DNA from: Ligula intestinalis
Lineage: Eukaryota; Platyhelminthes; Cestoda; Diphyllobothriidea; Diphyllobothriidae
DNA: 64,000 nucleotides
Direction of reading: 5' to 3'
NCBI GenBank assembly: GCA_036362985.1
Contig: JAYGXS010000004.1
Location: 29,874,981 to 29,938,980 of the forward strand
Part shown: piece by piece, positions 47,101-51,912 of the stretch
How the letters are laid out: each line of letters begins with the position of its first letter
Position numbering within the stretch: position 1 is the stretch's first letter
Notes under the pieces: model-generated
Told to the model about the DNA's origin: nothing
Databases searched by the model: none
What the model saw: only the letters and a program-made list of their open reading frames with translations
Position numbers and translations under genes: made by a program

Positions 47101-49063
47101 TATTTATAATAGCAAAGACTCTCCCTATGCCAAAGAAAATAGGCCGAGAAACCTGGAAATTCGGGCATATCTAAAACCCTTTTTACAGCTTACGGACGGC
47201 ACAGTTAAAGTTGCAACAAACCGTTGGTTTGTAAAGATCGAAGGCCTTATCAATATTTCAACGATCCTTCTTAGGAGGATCCGCTAATTATAAATTGGTA
47301 TAAAAGCAAGCTCGTAATACCCCACGGCTGCCAGACATCGGATATGCACTCTCTTGGTTACTTCGAGGCATTATTTGTATAGACACAACAGGATCAACTG
47401 TGTTTATCTCTAAACGCCGAACTGGAGCTAAATGTTTAAAACAGACTGGATTGACGAGATAGGATGAATTATGATGCATATACTACGTGTAATTTGTGTC
47501 TGGAAAGGGGCGATTTGCTCACGCTGCATAGAGGTAGGGCATGTTGCAACTGTACCTATTAATAGTGCCTGGATCTTAGCAACTGAAACTATTTTTAAAC
47601 AGATTTTCGAATACACTACTTTGAACGAACCAAAAGTAGCATCTCAACCTCCTCAAGTGAAAATTTATTTAGGCCGATGAGCAGTTACCTTTAATGCAAA
47701 GTGACGACACAGCAATTCAAATATTATGTCAGCCTCAACAAAAGATCCTTTGGATACATTTTCGAAGAAGCGGCTTTCTTCGCGCCTCGAATTCAGCGAT
47801 TTTAGGGCTTGGTTTACCTGTGGGAAAAGAAAGCTTGGAAATGAATTTAACGGGACAATCTATTTATGAAAGCACTAAATTATGGAACATTAAAAAATAT
47901 ATACAGCGTCGAAAATGCTGATCATGAAATCCAATATTTAATTGCTATTCTACAAAGAAGTGCACCAGACAGGATATAAGCAGCTATTTAGGTTAAAAAA
48001 AACTCTAGATGCTAACAACGTCATAGAGACTATTAACGTGACAGAACATGGTCAGCGCATCAATCAATATCAGACAATAATTTGTGGCATGAAGGAACAT
48101 CGTAATGGCCAGTAAAATCACAATTGCCTTTCTCGGTAATACATGACGATTCGCCAATACCTTCGGGAATCTTATGGCGTTGGTCTCCCTGCCCCCGCGT
48201 CTCAAATAACTCTTGCAAATTCATACTGATAAGCCAATAATTCTCGCAACCTCTGCACTTAGCACTAGTTACTGCCTTTCATCTCATCAATAAAAATCGT
48301 CCCATTTTTTAAACTATCTGTTCTGCGCCCATTCTTTACATTTAGGTGACCCTAAAGGTATATTCTTAAGTGCTCTTTATCAATCTGTGAAACGAAAATT
48401 TGATCCACAGTCTAGTATTTACAACACATCCGTTTCCTATGCACTCCCTGAATATCTATCCCTTGCACCCATCGGAACTTGACCAAGCCTGGTCAAGTTC
48501 AGGAAGATAGTAAAACTGTAGTACTGAAAATTGTCCCAAATTATACGTTACCCAGCTATTTGACAGCCATTAAGTCAGCTGTTTGGTGTTGATAACACAA
48601 CGCGACATTCCAATGAGAGAAGACTAACTCAATTGAAAATGAAAACAATGTACGTTTTCGCATTTATCACATCTTCACACACGACAGCTGTCATGAGAAA
48701 AGCACGCCTAGTTAAGATCCTGAATACATGAATAAATCAAGTAATATTTTGTTTGCAATACCAACAAACGAGACACATACCTCAGCTGTCTGTAAACACG
48801 CATCGACGTAAGCAGCCAAGGAATCGTTTTTCAAATATATCTTTGCGAGAATTTCGTTAAGATCCTTGTAATTATCATGCGTACTCTCAACTGCTTCTGG
48901 AACGAAGCGATGCACAAGGAAAGCTTTGAATTTAGTTATGAGTTTTTTCTGTGATGGAAAGAGCCGAACAGCAGGAATCCCATTTATTTCCGATATTAGC
49001 AAACGTGGTGAAATATCTAGTACTTCCTGTGGGCTCTCCGAGGACTTCCGTGAAGTGGCAAAT
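9504..49063 (-). CDS. POLRMT: Mitochondrial DNA-directed RNA polymerase, split gene, incomplete at both ends
   Basis: This is the single-subunit, T7-phage-like polymerase that transcribes mitochondrial DNA in the matrix and makes replication primers. Sixteen minus-strand exons were assembled, fifteen strongly supported. In order they match the PPR-like region, the linker to the polymerase N-terminal domain, the thumb/palm lead-in and palm motif A ([12 protein letters not shown], catalytic Asp). Each junction has GT/AG ends, and splice phases agree at every join from 45515 to 9504 except across the unseen exon between 45516 and 48780. The seen coding length from 45515 is 2194 bases, about 731 codons; the human protein is about 1230 residues. 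The motif C exon and C-terminus are absent and expected beyond position 1. No frameshift or stop lies inside the fifteen strong exons, so the gene looks intact. The introns are full of transposons. Identity rests on recalled family sequences, with no database search run. Confidence 0.94.
11186..11229 (-). ncRNA. Hammerhead ribozyme (SINE-associated)
   Basis: Read on the minus strand: stem I 5' strand CCGTGG (11229-11224), core CTGATGA (11223-11217), stem II GGGC-CAATA-GCCC (4 bp), GAA, short stem III ATA-GC-TAT, then A as the cleavage-site nucleotide (11192), then TCACGG pairing with stem I (six pairs, one G-U). All invariant core bases are present. A very short stem III is known for hammerheads in flatworm SINE-like repeats, often acting as dimers. 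Confidence 0.82.
11265..11335 (-). repeat. tRNA-derived SINE head
   Basis: On the minus strand an A-box TGGCTCAATGGTTAGGACG (about 11310-11328) and B-box GCGAGTTCGAAAATCG (11271-11286) are spaced as in a tRNA. The ribozyme lies directly 3' of it on the same strand. A homologous head is at 32765-32830. Confidence 0.8.
12003..12081 (-). CDS. POLRMT: POLRMT exon (short)
   Basis: 79 bases; acceptor TACCTTAAG, donor GAC|GTAAGC, phase 0 out. [16 protein letters not shown] matches human EEVMDDILDSADQPLT. The preceding intron is about 8.7 kb. Confidence 0.95.
13982..14968. mobile_element. Palindromic TA-flanked MITE-like DNA element
   Basis: Almost the whole 987 bases are two inverted arms of over 400 bases (CAGTAGACGCCGTTGAT... 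against ...ATCAACGGTGTCTACTG), flanked by TA at 13980-13981 and 14969-14970. Ends starting CAGT and a TA target fit Tc1/mariner or pogo-type transposons; no transposase is present. Other members: 23692-24670 and the interrupted 37446-41438. Confidence 0.85.
15436..15785 (+). mobile_element. Penelope-like element, left part (end of reverse transcriptase)
   Basis: The first 100 bases match the PLE end arm at 5727-5810. After that an open stretch reads [17 protein letters not shown] and [19 protein letters not shown], close to the C-terminal thumb region of the PLE RT at 40410-40480 ([23 protein letters not shown]). It breaks off where the RTE-like LINE begins. Confidence 0.75.
15790..17930 (-). 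mobile_element. RTE-like non-LTR retrotransposon fragment inside a PLE
   Basis: On the minus strand: [83 protein letters not shown] and [13 protein letters not shown] (YADD near 16655), then a gap of stops, then the C-terminal [16 protein letters not shown] and [17 protein letters not shown] (15811-16125). The RTE/SR2-type assignment comes from the FRPGxGCTDQIF and RRLRWFGH motifs. Stops around 16290-16560 and 16862 kill it. A repeated TACAAGTAC lies at the 3' end. Confidence 0.85.
17935..18540 (+). mobile_element. Penelope-like element, right part (GIY-YIG endonuclease and 3' tail)
   Basis: Resumes the PLE frame: [20 protein letters not shown], then [13 protein letters not shown] (GIY-YIG core), [20 protein letters not shown] and [17 protein letters not shown]. 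Frameshift and TAG near 18108. The tail GAGACGGCGTGAGCGTGGAC at 18387-18407 continues with ACCAATCATGAATGCTACCC, the uninterrupted version of the site where the LINE sits at 5870. Confidence 0.82.
18728..18767. repeat. 20-bp perfect tandem duplication
   Basis: TGCCAGTTTACAGGCAATTG occurs twice back to back (18728-18747, 18748-18767). Confidence 0.95.
20793..20904 (-). CDS. POLRMT: POLRMT exon
   Basis: 112 bases; acceptor TGAAG right beside a GA/CT microsatellite, donor AG|GTGGGT. It reads [20 protein letters not shown] and then [13 protein letters not shown], against human GSDVARALLEFAQGRPLG and LDWLKIHLVNLTG. Confidence 0.97.
20917..20966. repeat. GA microsatellite
   Basis: An almost uninterrupted (GA)n run of about 50 bases. 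On the minus strand it is a CT run just upstream of the acceptor at 20905, so it may serve as the polypyrimidine tract of that POLRMT exon. Confidence 0.95.
22472..22556 (-). CDS. POLRMT: POLRMT exon: MDFRGR motif
   Basis: 28 codons plus one base; acceptor CCTTTTAG... type (CTTTTAG), donor G|GTACGT. It reads [20 protein letters not shown], matching human FWLPHNMDFRGRTYPCPPHF almost residue for residue. This motif lies at the start of the catalytic palm. Confidence 0.97.
23107..23227 (-). CDS. POLRMT: POLRMT exon
   Basis: One phase base then 40 codons; acceptor TTTTTCAG, donor CAG|GTTCCA (weak). It reads [20 protein letters not shown], corresponding to human REMHSLRAEALYRLSLA. A different frame across the same bases is also open and should not be used. 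Confidence 0.9.
23692..24670. mobile_element. Palindromic TA element, second copy, diverged
   Basis: Left arm GAATTCGTGTAACATGCCGA and right arm TCGGTATGTTACACAAATGC are inverted matches, and the inner blocks (TACTCTTTCGCTAA; TTAGCGAGAGAGTATC) pair as in the 14-kb copy. It lies in the POLRMT intron 23228-24915. Confidence 0.75.
24916..25019 (-). CDS. POLRMT: POLRMT exon (cryptic)
   Basis: 34 codons plus two bases; acceptor TTTATTTTAG, donor AG|GTTAAA (weak). It reads [20 protein letters not shown] followed by SLPPLKP, matching the human VLDLVLQLFQAKG region with its Pro-rich tail. It was detected from the frame gap between its neighbours, and both phases fit. Confidence 0.88.
25020..26812 (-). 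other. POLRMT: POLRMT intron
   Basis: 25870-26120 shares TTGCGCTGCACCT and neighbouring blocks with 8760-8790, suggesting a dispersed repeat of unknown type. Nothing else recognised. Confidence 0.6.
26813..26964 (-). CDS. POLRMT: POLRMT exon
   Basis: Two phase bases then 50 codons; acceptor TTTCTCACAG, donor [26 protein letters not shown] matches human LDALTQLGNCAWRVN. The upstream part ([10 protein letters not shown] and an Asp-rich loop) fills the variable segment. Confidence 0.92.
27865..28000 (-). CDS. POLRMT: POLRMT exon: PMLCPP motif
   Basis: 45 codons plus one base; acceptor CTCTCCTTAG, donor A|GTAAGT. It reads [14 protein letters not shown] and then [15 protein letters not shown], which is nearly diagnostic for the family (human FEAVDVPMLCPPLPW). 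Confidence 0.96.
28001..29830 (-). other. POLRMT: POLRMT intron
   Basis: Contains the RTE-like fragment at 28745-29165. 28001-28740 shows nothing recognisable. Confidence 0.7.
28745..29165 (-). mobile_element. RTE-like LINE C-terminal fragment
   Basis: On the minus strand: [19 protein letters not shown], stop, [15 protein letters not shown], then after a frameshift [20 protein letters not shown] and [14 protein letters not shown]. This is the same C-terminal domain as 15811-16125 but a different copy and subfamily. Confidence 0.8.
29831..30046 (-). CDS. POLRMT: POLRMT exon: polymerase N-terminal domain
   Basis: 72 codons, phase 0 to 0; acceptor ACAATTTTAG, donor AGG|GTGAGC. It starts [20 protein letters not shown] and later has APVLFEVSS, corresponding to human QPWPLPVQMELGKLLAEML and RLVPVLYHVYS. 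The acidic/serine loop [14 protein letters not shown] between them has no clear human counterpart. Confidence 0.9.
30815..30990 (-). repeat. Dispersed repeat D, copy 2
   Basis: Shares GCGAACAGGCGAGT, CAGGAAG and the CGGATTCTCCATC/CGGATTCTGTCGA region with 35455-35560 and 45790-45890. Confidence 0.45.
32445..32730. repeat. 286-bp inverted-repeat element next to a SINE
   Basis: Arms of about 110-120 bases: GTAGTGGGTAACTGTACATC at the left and its near complement GTACAGTTGCCCACTAC at the right end; inner blocks AGGATGTACCCAT and AATAGGTACATCCT also pair. Its left arm resembles the direct-repeat block of the 11-kb unit (CACCGATCTATTCCTCAGGA), so it belongs to the same composite family. Confidence 0.8.
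32765..32865 (+). repeat. tRNA-derived SINE head
   Basis: A-box TGGCTCAATGGTTAGAGCG (32771-32789) and B-box GCGAGTTCGAGACTCGAG (32811-32828). Followed directly by GGTGGCAATTTCCGCTGCTA, as in the 11-kb SINE (reverse strand GTGGCGGCAATTTCAGCTGC), and then by the ribozyme. Confidence 0.85.
32871..32911 (+). ncRNA. Hammerhead ribozyme (SINE-associated)
   Basis: Stem I 5' strand CCAC (32871-32874), core CTGATGA (32875-32881), stem II TGCT-TAATGA-GGCA (TGC/GCA plus a T-G pair), GAA (32896-32898), short stem III AA-AGCC-TT, cleavage-site T (32907), then GTGG (32908-32911) pairing with stem I. All conserved core positions are present. Confidence 0.82.
33149..33280 (-). CDS. POLRMT: POLRMT exon
   Basis: 44 codons, phase 0 to 0; acceptor CCCAACAG, donor GAG|GTAACC. 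It contains [20 protein letters not shown], aligning with the weakly conserved human stretch between LLQVLQAL and the REQPWPLP region. It is supported mainly by phase, orientation and splice sites; sequence similarity here is modest. Confidence 0.82.
33281..34352 (-). other. POLRMT: POLRMT intron
   Basis: Nothing recognised except a tRNA B-box-like GGAGTTCGAATCC at 34198-34210 that lacks a convincing A-box. Confidence 0.6.
34353..34423 (-). CDS. POLRMT: POLRMT exon
   Basis: 71 bases: two phase bases then 23 codons, phase 0 out; acceptor TTTTTTAG, donor CGG|GTAAAT. It reads [19 protein letters not shown], matching human LYPFLCLLDEREVVRML. The open frame continues upstream through the acceptor by chance. 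Confidence 0.87.
34754..34844 (-). CDS. POLRMT: POLRMT exon (short, cryptic)
   Basis: 30 codons plus one base; acceptor GTGGTAG after a T-run, donor C|GTAAGT. It reads [20 protein letters not shown], aligning with human LRDQWEKALCRALRETKNR. It was found by looking for the piece missing between its neighbours; phase 0 in and phase 1 out agree with both. Confidence 0.88.
35045..35165 (-). repeat. SINE with decayed hammerhead-like tail
   Basis: On the minus strand a B-box-like GTGAGTTCTAGCCTCGAG (about 35115-35133) is followed by CTGATGA (35082-35076), a stem II region TGGCTAATAAGTAA that no longer pairs well, and GAAA (35061-35058). The order matches the two better units. A separate stem II-like GGGCCAATAGCCC lies at about 34934. 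Confidence 0.5.
36455..36625. repeat. Long snap-back inverted repeat
   Basis: Arms of about 70-80 bases around a spacer of roughly 25: GAGCTTTCGAACTCTTACAG at the left and CTGTAAGAGTTCGAAAGCTC at the right; outward ACCGGATCA/TGATCCGGT and GGTAGAAG/CTTCTGCC also pair. The motif resembles the PLE end arms (CTGAGCTTTCG). No coding content. Confidence 0.9.
37019..37231 (-). CDS. POLRMT: POLRMT exon: linker to polymerase N-terminal domain
   Basis: 71 codons, phase 0 to 0; acceptor CCTTTTCAG, donor CAT|GTAAGC. Key match is [17 protein letters not shown] against human FEKQLHMELASRVCVVS. It sits immediately to the left of the nested transposon block in the preceding intron. Confidence 0.87.
37676..39057 (+). 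mobile_element. CR1-like LINE 3' part inserted in the TA element
   Basis: 37668-37937 reads [40 protein letters not shown], then stop, [13 protein letters not shown], and after a shift [38 protein letters not shown] and [10 protein letters not shown] (to 38347): the C-terminal domain also present at 60033-60750. The 3' region ends TTGCCTATATTTCC and the short repeat (ACTTG)n, like the fragment at 58921. 38430-38830 within it is of unknown nature. Confidence 0.82.
39473..40800 (-). mobile_element. Penelope-like element: end of RT plus GIY-YIG, 5'-truncated
   Basis: On the minus strand, starting in the RT palm: [20 protein letters not shown], then [13 protein letters not shown] (catalytic YVDD), [15 protein letters not shown], then the GIY-YIG region [20 protein letters not shown] with Val where Gly is usual before QTGR. 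A frameshift near 39970 separates the end of the endonuclease ([36 protein letters not shown]). The 3' flank on the + strand is very G-rich. Confidence 0.9.
39607..39638 (+). other. G-quadruplex-capable tract
   Basis: Five or more runs of three G separated by short spacers (GGGGGAGGGAAGGAGGG, then ATTGGG and TGGAAGGG), in the 3' region of the PLE. Confidence 0.7.
41014..41352. mobile_element. Solo LTR of an LTR retrotransposon
   Basis: A 339-bp segment starting TGTTAGG and ending TTAAAACA (TG...CA), flanked by ATTAC on both sides (41009-41013, 41353-41357). It interrupts the TA element, whose intact sequence in other copies lacks it. No internal coding sequence, so it is a recombined solo LTR; superfamily undetermined. 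Confidence 0.8.
42524..42721 (-). CDS. POLRMT: POLRMT exon: end of PPR region
   Basis: 66 codons, phase 0 to 0; acceptor CCTTCAG, donor ACA|GTAAGT (perfect consensus). It reads [20 protein letters not shown] and then a Pro-rich turn, in the place of the human segment with LKLQALFTAVLLSEEDR followed by KVKP. It joins in frame to the next exon as SST|VSKENVY. Confidence 0.82.
43173..44110 (+). mobile_element. Jockey-like LINE C-terminal fragment with AC tail
   Basis: Reads [40 protein letters not shown], stop near 43530, then [20 protein letters not shown], the Cys/His cluster [17 protein letters not shown] and [19 protein letters not shown]. The 3' end is the (AC)n run at 44079-44108. It is related to 5870-8154 and 9018-9345. 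Confidence 0.85.
44079..44108. repeat. AC microsatellite
   Basis: A run of about 15 AC units at the 3' end of the Jockey-like fragment. Confidence 0.95.
45303..45515 (-). CDS. POLRMT: POLRMT exon: PPR-like helical repeat
   Basis: 71 codons, phase 0 at both ends; acceptor TTTCTAG, donor AAT|GTGAGT. The stretch [20 protein letters not shown] matches the POLRMT PPR signature (human VLFMVKDAGLTPDLLSY). The 14-residue segment [14 protein letters not shown] looks like an insertion relative to the human repeat. Confidence 0.87.
45516..48780 (-). other. POLRMT: POLRMT intron region with one exon expected but not located
   Basis: Comparison with the family predicts a further phase-0 exon here carrying the YN..M.GWA helix of the PPR region; I could not place it. 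45770-45990 is dispersed repeat D, copy 4 (TTTCGGATTTACACTCGAAC). The 133-codon minus-strand frame at 46159-46560 matches nothing I recognise. Confidence 0.5.
48781..49063 (-). CDS. POLRMT: Probable POLRMT N-terminal exon (5'-most seen)
   Basis: Open for 94 codons after one phase base, between an acceptor (TTTTTAAG) and donor GAG|GTATGT. The end reads [16 protein letters not shown], which resembles the helical repeat that precedes the PPR core in POLRMT. Orientation, position upstream of the next exon and a phase-0 donor fit. I cannot match the rest (for example [15 protein letters not shown]) to a remembered family member, so it could instead be an exon of a different minus-strand gene. Confidence 0.55.
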
Positions 49064-50130
49064 CTTAAAAATATAAACGATCTAAATATGCAAATTACTG
49101 CGTAGTGCTCTCTTTCCTAAACGAATTAATAGCATGTTTGTATTGAAAACGTGAACGAAGTAAACACGCTTTTCGAGGGAGCAACATGAAAATTCTGGTC
49201 AGTTAATGTTGTTTTGTTACATTAAAACAGTTTTCATGAAATTTGGGGTACTTGTCGGAGGTGATTGACACTCACGTATAATTTTGAAAAAATTTACGTA
49301 CTTACCTTTATTGAAGCTTTGTGAACCTTAAGAGATAAAATAATAATAAATAATTTTTAAAGCACTCTGACGATAATAAATCACAGCATTTGTGGGGAAG
49401 GCATACCGTGTTTTGACAACTCTGACAAAGGAGAAGAAATTTCTCACTCCTATCGTTGATTGCCGAATGCAGTTTTAAAATGGGTGAACTCGGAGCTTGG
49501 TTGTCCTGGCAAATATAAGGAGCCTATTCTTTAAAATTGCGGAGCGATCTTGGGAGATACCTGCGAATTCTCCTATAAATAGTTGGGACAGACAAGGGTT
49601 TTTAAGCGAATTGCACGGCACGAAGTTTGAAATTGTTTGCGAATTTAAAGTCTCTCGAGCTTACGTGTTTTTAGTCTCTATCTCAGTAATGAAGACACGC
49701 TTCTTGGAAATTATTCAAGAATTGACTATATATTTCCAAAGTTTGGAATTTTCTACGTGGAAATCTGAATCCGGTCGCTCTGAAAAATTCCTCCGCTGTG
49801 AATTATTTCCAAAAATTGGAAATTGCTTCTTGGACTTGTCGATTTTGTGAAAAACTCCTCTGTGCCACAAAAATCTGCACATCTCCGAATTTCTTTCCGA
49901 GGCTGAATCCTTATACCACTGTGTTGTTATATACCCTTATCCTAATATTGTCATAATAATTAGGATAAAAGTGACTCTCACGTTAGGATAAAAGTGACTC
50001 TCACGTTATTCCTAAGGAAATATTTTAACCAAACACATTTCATTATGTCTGTCAGGAACTCAATATTTTACTCTGACTTGCTGTAACCTGCTTGTCTCAG
50101 TAAACTTGCACTATCTGGCCAATCGATCTT
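49064..50130. other. No gene recognised; 23-bp tandem duplication
   Basis: A perfect 23-base unit beginning TAGGATAAAAGTGACTCTCA is repeated at 49961-49983 and 49984-50006. A 117-codon + frame at 49497-49850 has no recognisable motif. The stretch could hold the 5' end of POLRMT or another of its introns. Confidence 0.5.
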
Positions 50131-50224
50131 CTCTCCGCCTCACTCCTACGGACTCTTGAATTTGGCTTCCGACTTAATTGGCAGTATCAGACGCAGGTCG
50201 CAACACAAAAAAATCTTACATAGC

Positions 50225-51912
50225 ATGGAGAGTTTAGATGCTACAAGTCCGTTAGCACGAAACGCTTCGCCTCCGCCTGATCTCGAACCCGGGTCGCCAA
50301 ATCTGGTTATTAGCGGTGTTAGCACCTCAGGCAGCCCGGCCACTTCGACACGGGCCCTTGACGATCATGTTAAGATCCGACCAGAAAGTAACTGCCGATA
50401 TGGCCACTTAGATAATTTTATAAATTCTCCACCTCCCGCCAAACGGCCAAGTTGTCGACTACGTCTACCGAAGATAGACTGTGAGGACTTCGTCCTCCGC
50501 CAGGAGTTTTCGGAGATGAAGCAGGAACTTTACCACGAGGTAACTAAACTGAAACAAGAGATACCCTATCTAAAAACGCATATTTCTTATACAGCGGTTA
50601 AAACAGCCCTTGTCGGCCAAAACCGGGGGTAAATAAAAGTACATATGCTCAGATAGCCTCGGCCGGTAAACCTGAAACTCGCATATCATCTGCCGAACCA
50701 AGTAAACCAGCGGGCGTCTCACTCGATCGCAAAGAAACTAAAATAAATCCGCAGTCTACGCCATCGTTACTCTGCTGAGGCGGCACTAACAATGATCTGC
50801 ATTTGCTTCCTAGCGTCACATCGTTGCTTGATGCTGCACTAGAAAGCGATGATACAGAGGTCGATAAGATCATGAAGCCAAAAAAGCATAGGGCTACAAA
50901 GGCTCGAAAGTCTAAATGGGCCAGGAATGCGCAGTCAGCTAACCCAAAAACCGGCACATCAGGACCTATCAAACCTTTAGTACCGGTTACAGAAGGCCGC
51001 TTGGTCGGAACTCGTGAGCTCGCAACAGATGCACCAGTGAGTCACAAGCAGAATATAGTTATAAAAGGGGCTCCAGAGATAGCGTCAACAATTGCACAAG
51101 AACGAGTTGACGCTGATATTGACTTGGATTTGGACATGTCTGTCGACACGCCTGAAACCTGCATATTGGACCATGTGTCAAGCCCACGGGCTATACCATC
51201 GTCACTCGGCTTAAGCGACACTAGCGATTATCGGGATTTGCATCCTAGCACCACATCGTTGCTCGACTCTGCACAAGAAAGCGATGACCAAGAGTTTGAC
51301 AAGATCATAACTCAAAAGAGGCATAAGCCTAAGAAAGCCAAACGGTTCACGGGTTTGCATTCAGCTAACCCAATAGCCAGTACATCAGAACCGCGTGTAC
51401 CGGCTACAATCGCTCCCTCGGCTGAAGCACGTGAGCTTGCAACATATGCCCCATTGAGTCGCAAGCAGAAAATAGTTGTAAAGGGGGCCCCAGAGTCAGA
51501 GTCGTCAATTGCACAAGAACGAATTGACCATGGCGTGGGTCTTATGCGAGTGTACGCCAAACCGTTGCTAAAACCAGGCGAGTCTTTCCGCATTCTTAAG
51601 GCATTTCGAATAGGGAAGGCTCCAACAGCTCCAGAATCAATTTCTCGGCCACGACCTCTAAAATTTATTTTAGAAACTAAAGCACAGGCGAAACTCTTGC
51701 TAGAGCGCAAACCATCCTTACGGAGTCTGCATTCGCAAGTTTTTTTTCAGCCGAATTACGAGTTGAAAGAGCGGAGAAAGATGAGACAGCTAATAATAGA
51801 GCTGGAGAAACGGAGAACCAATGGCGAGACAAATCTCAAAATAAGAGAGGGAAAAATAGTTCAGGTCAAAAGGACATCGCTCTGGTCGAAGCCGGTAACA
51901 GTGACGGCCTAG
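50225..51912 (+). pseudogene. CR1-like ORF1 (nucleic-acid-binding protein)
   Basis: The first in-frame ATG gives MESLDATSPLARNASPPPDL. A predicted coiled coil (RQEFSEMKQELYHEVTKLKQ) lies near 50496-50570. A G-run near 50628 shifts the frame, and a TGA stands at 50776-50778. The rest is open: acidic/basic repeats, then a Lys/Arg-rich tail (KERRKMRQLIIELEKRRTNG). A 435-base unit is duplicated: LLPSVTSLLDAALESDDTE (from about 50797) and LHPSTTSLLDSAQESDDQE (from about 51235), with KQNIVIKGAPE and KQKIVVKGAPE downstream of each. ORF1 products of such elements usually bind the element RNA; here that role is inferred. Confidence 0.8.

Noticed and set aside
47471..47921. Two neighbouring + strand ORFs of 69 and 75 codons
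   Set aside because: They look weakly protein-like ([25 protein letters not shown]) but share no frame, family motif or splice signal that I can support.
49497..49850. 117-codon + strand ORF
   Set aside because: No recognisable motif, biased composition or splice context; it may be chance or upstream sequence of the LINE.
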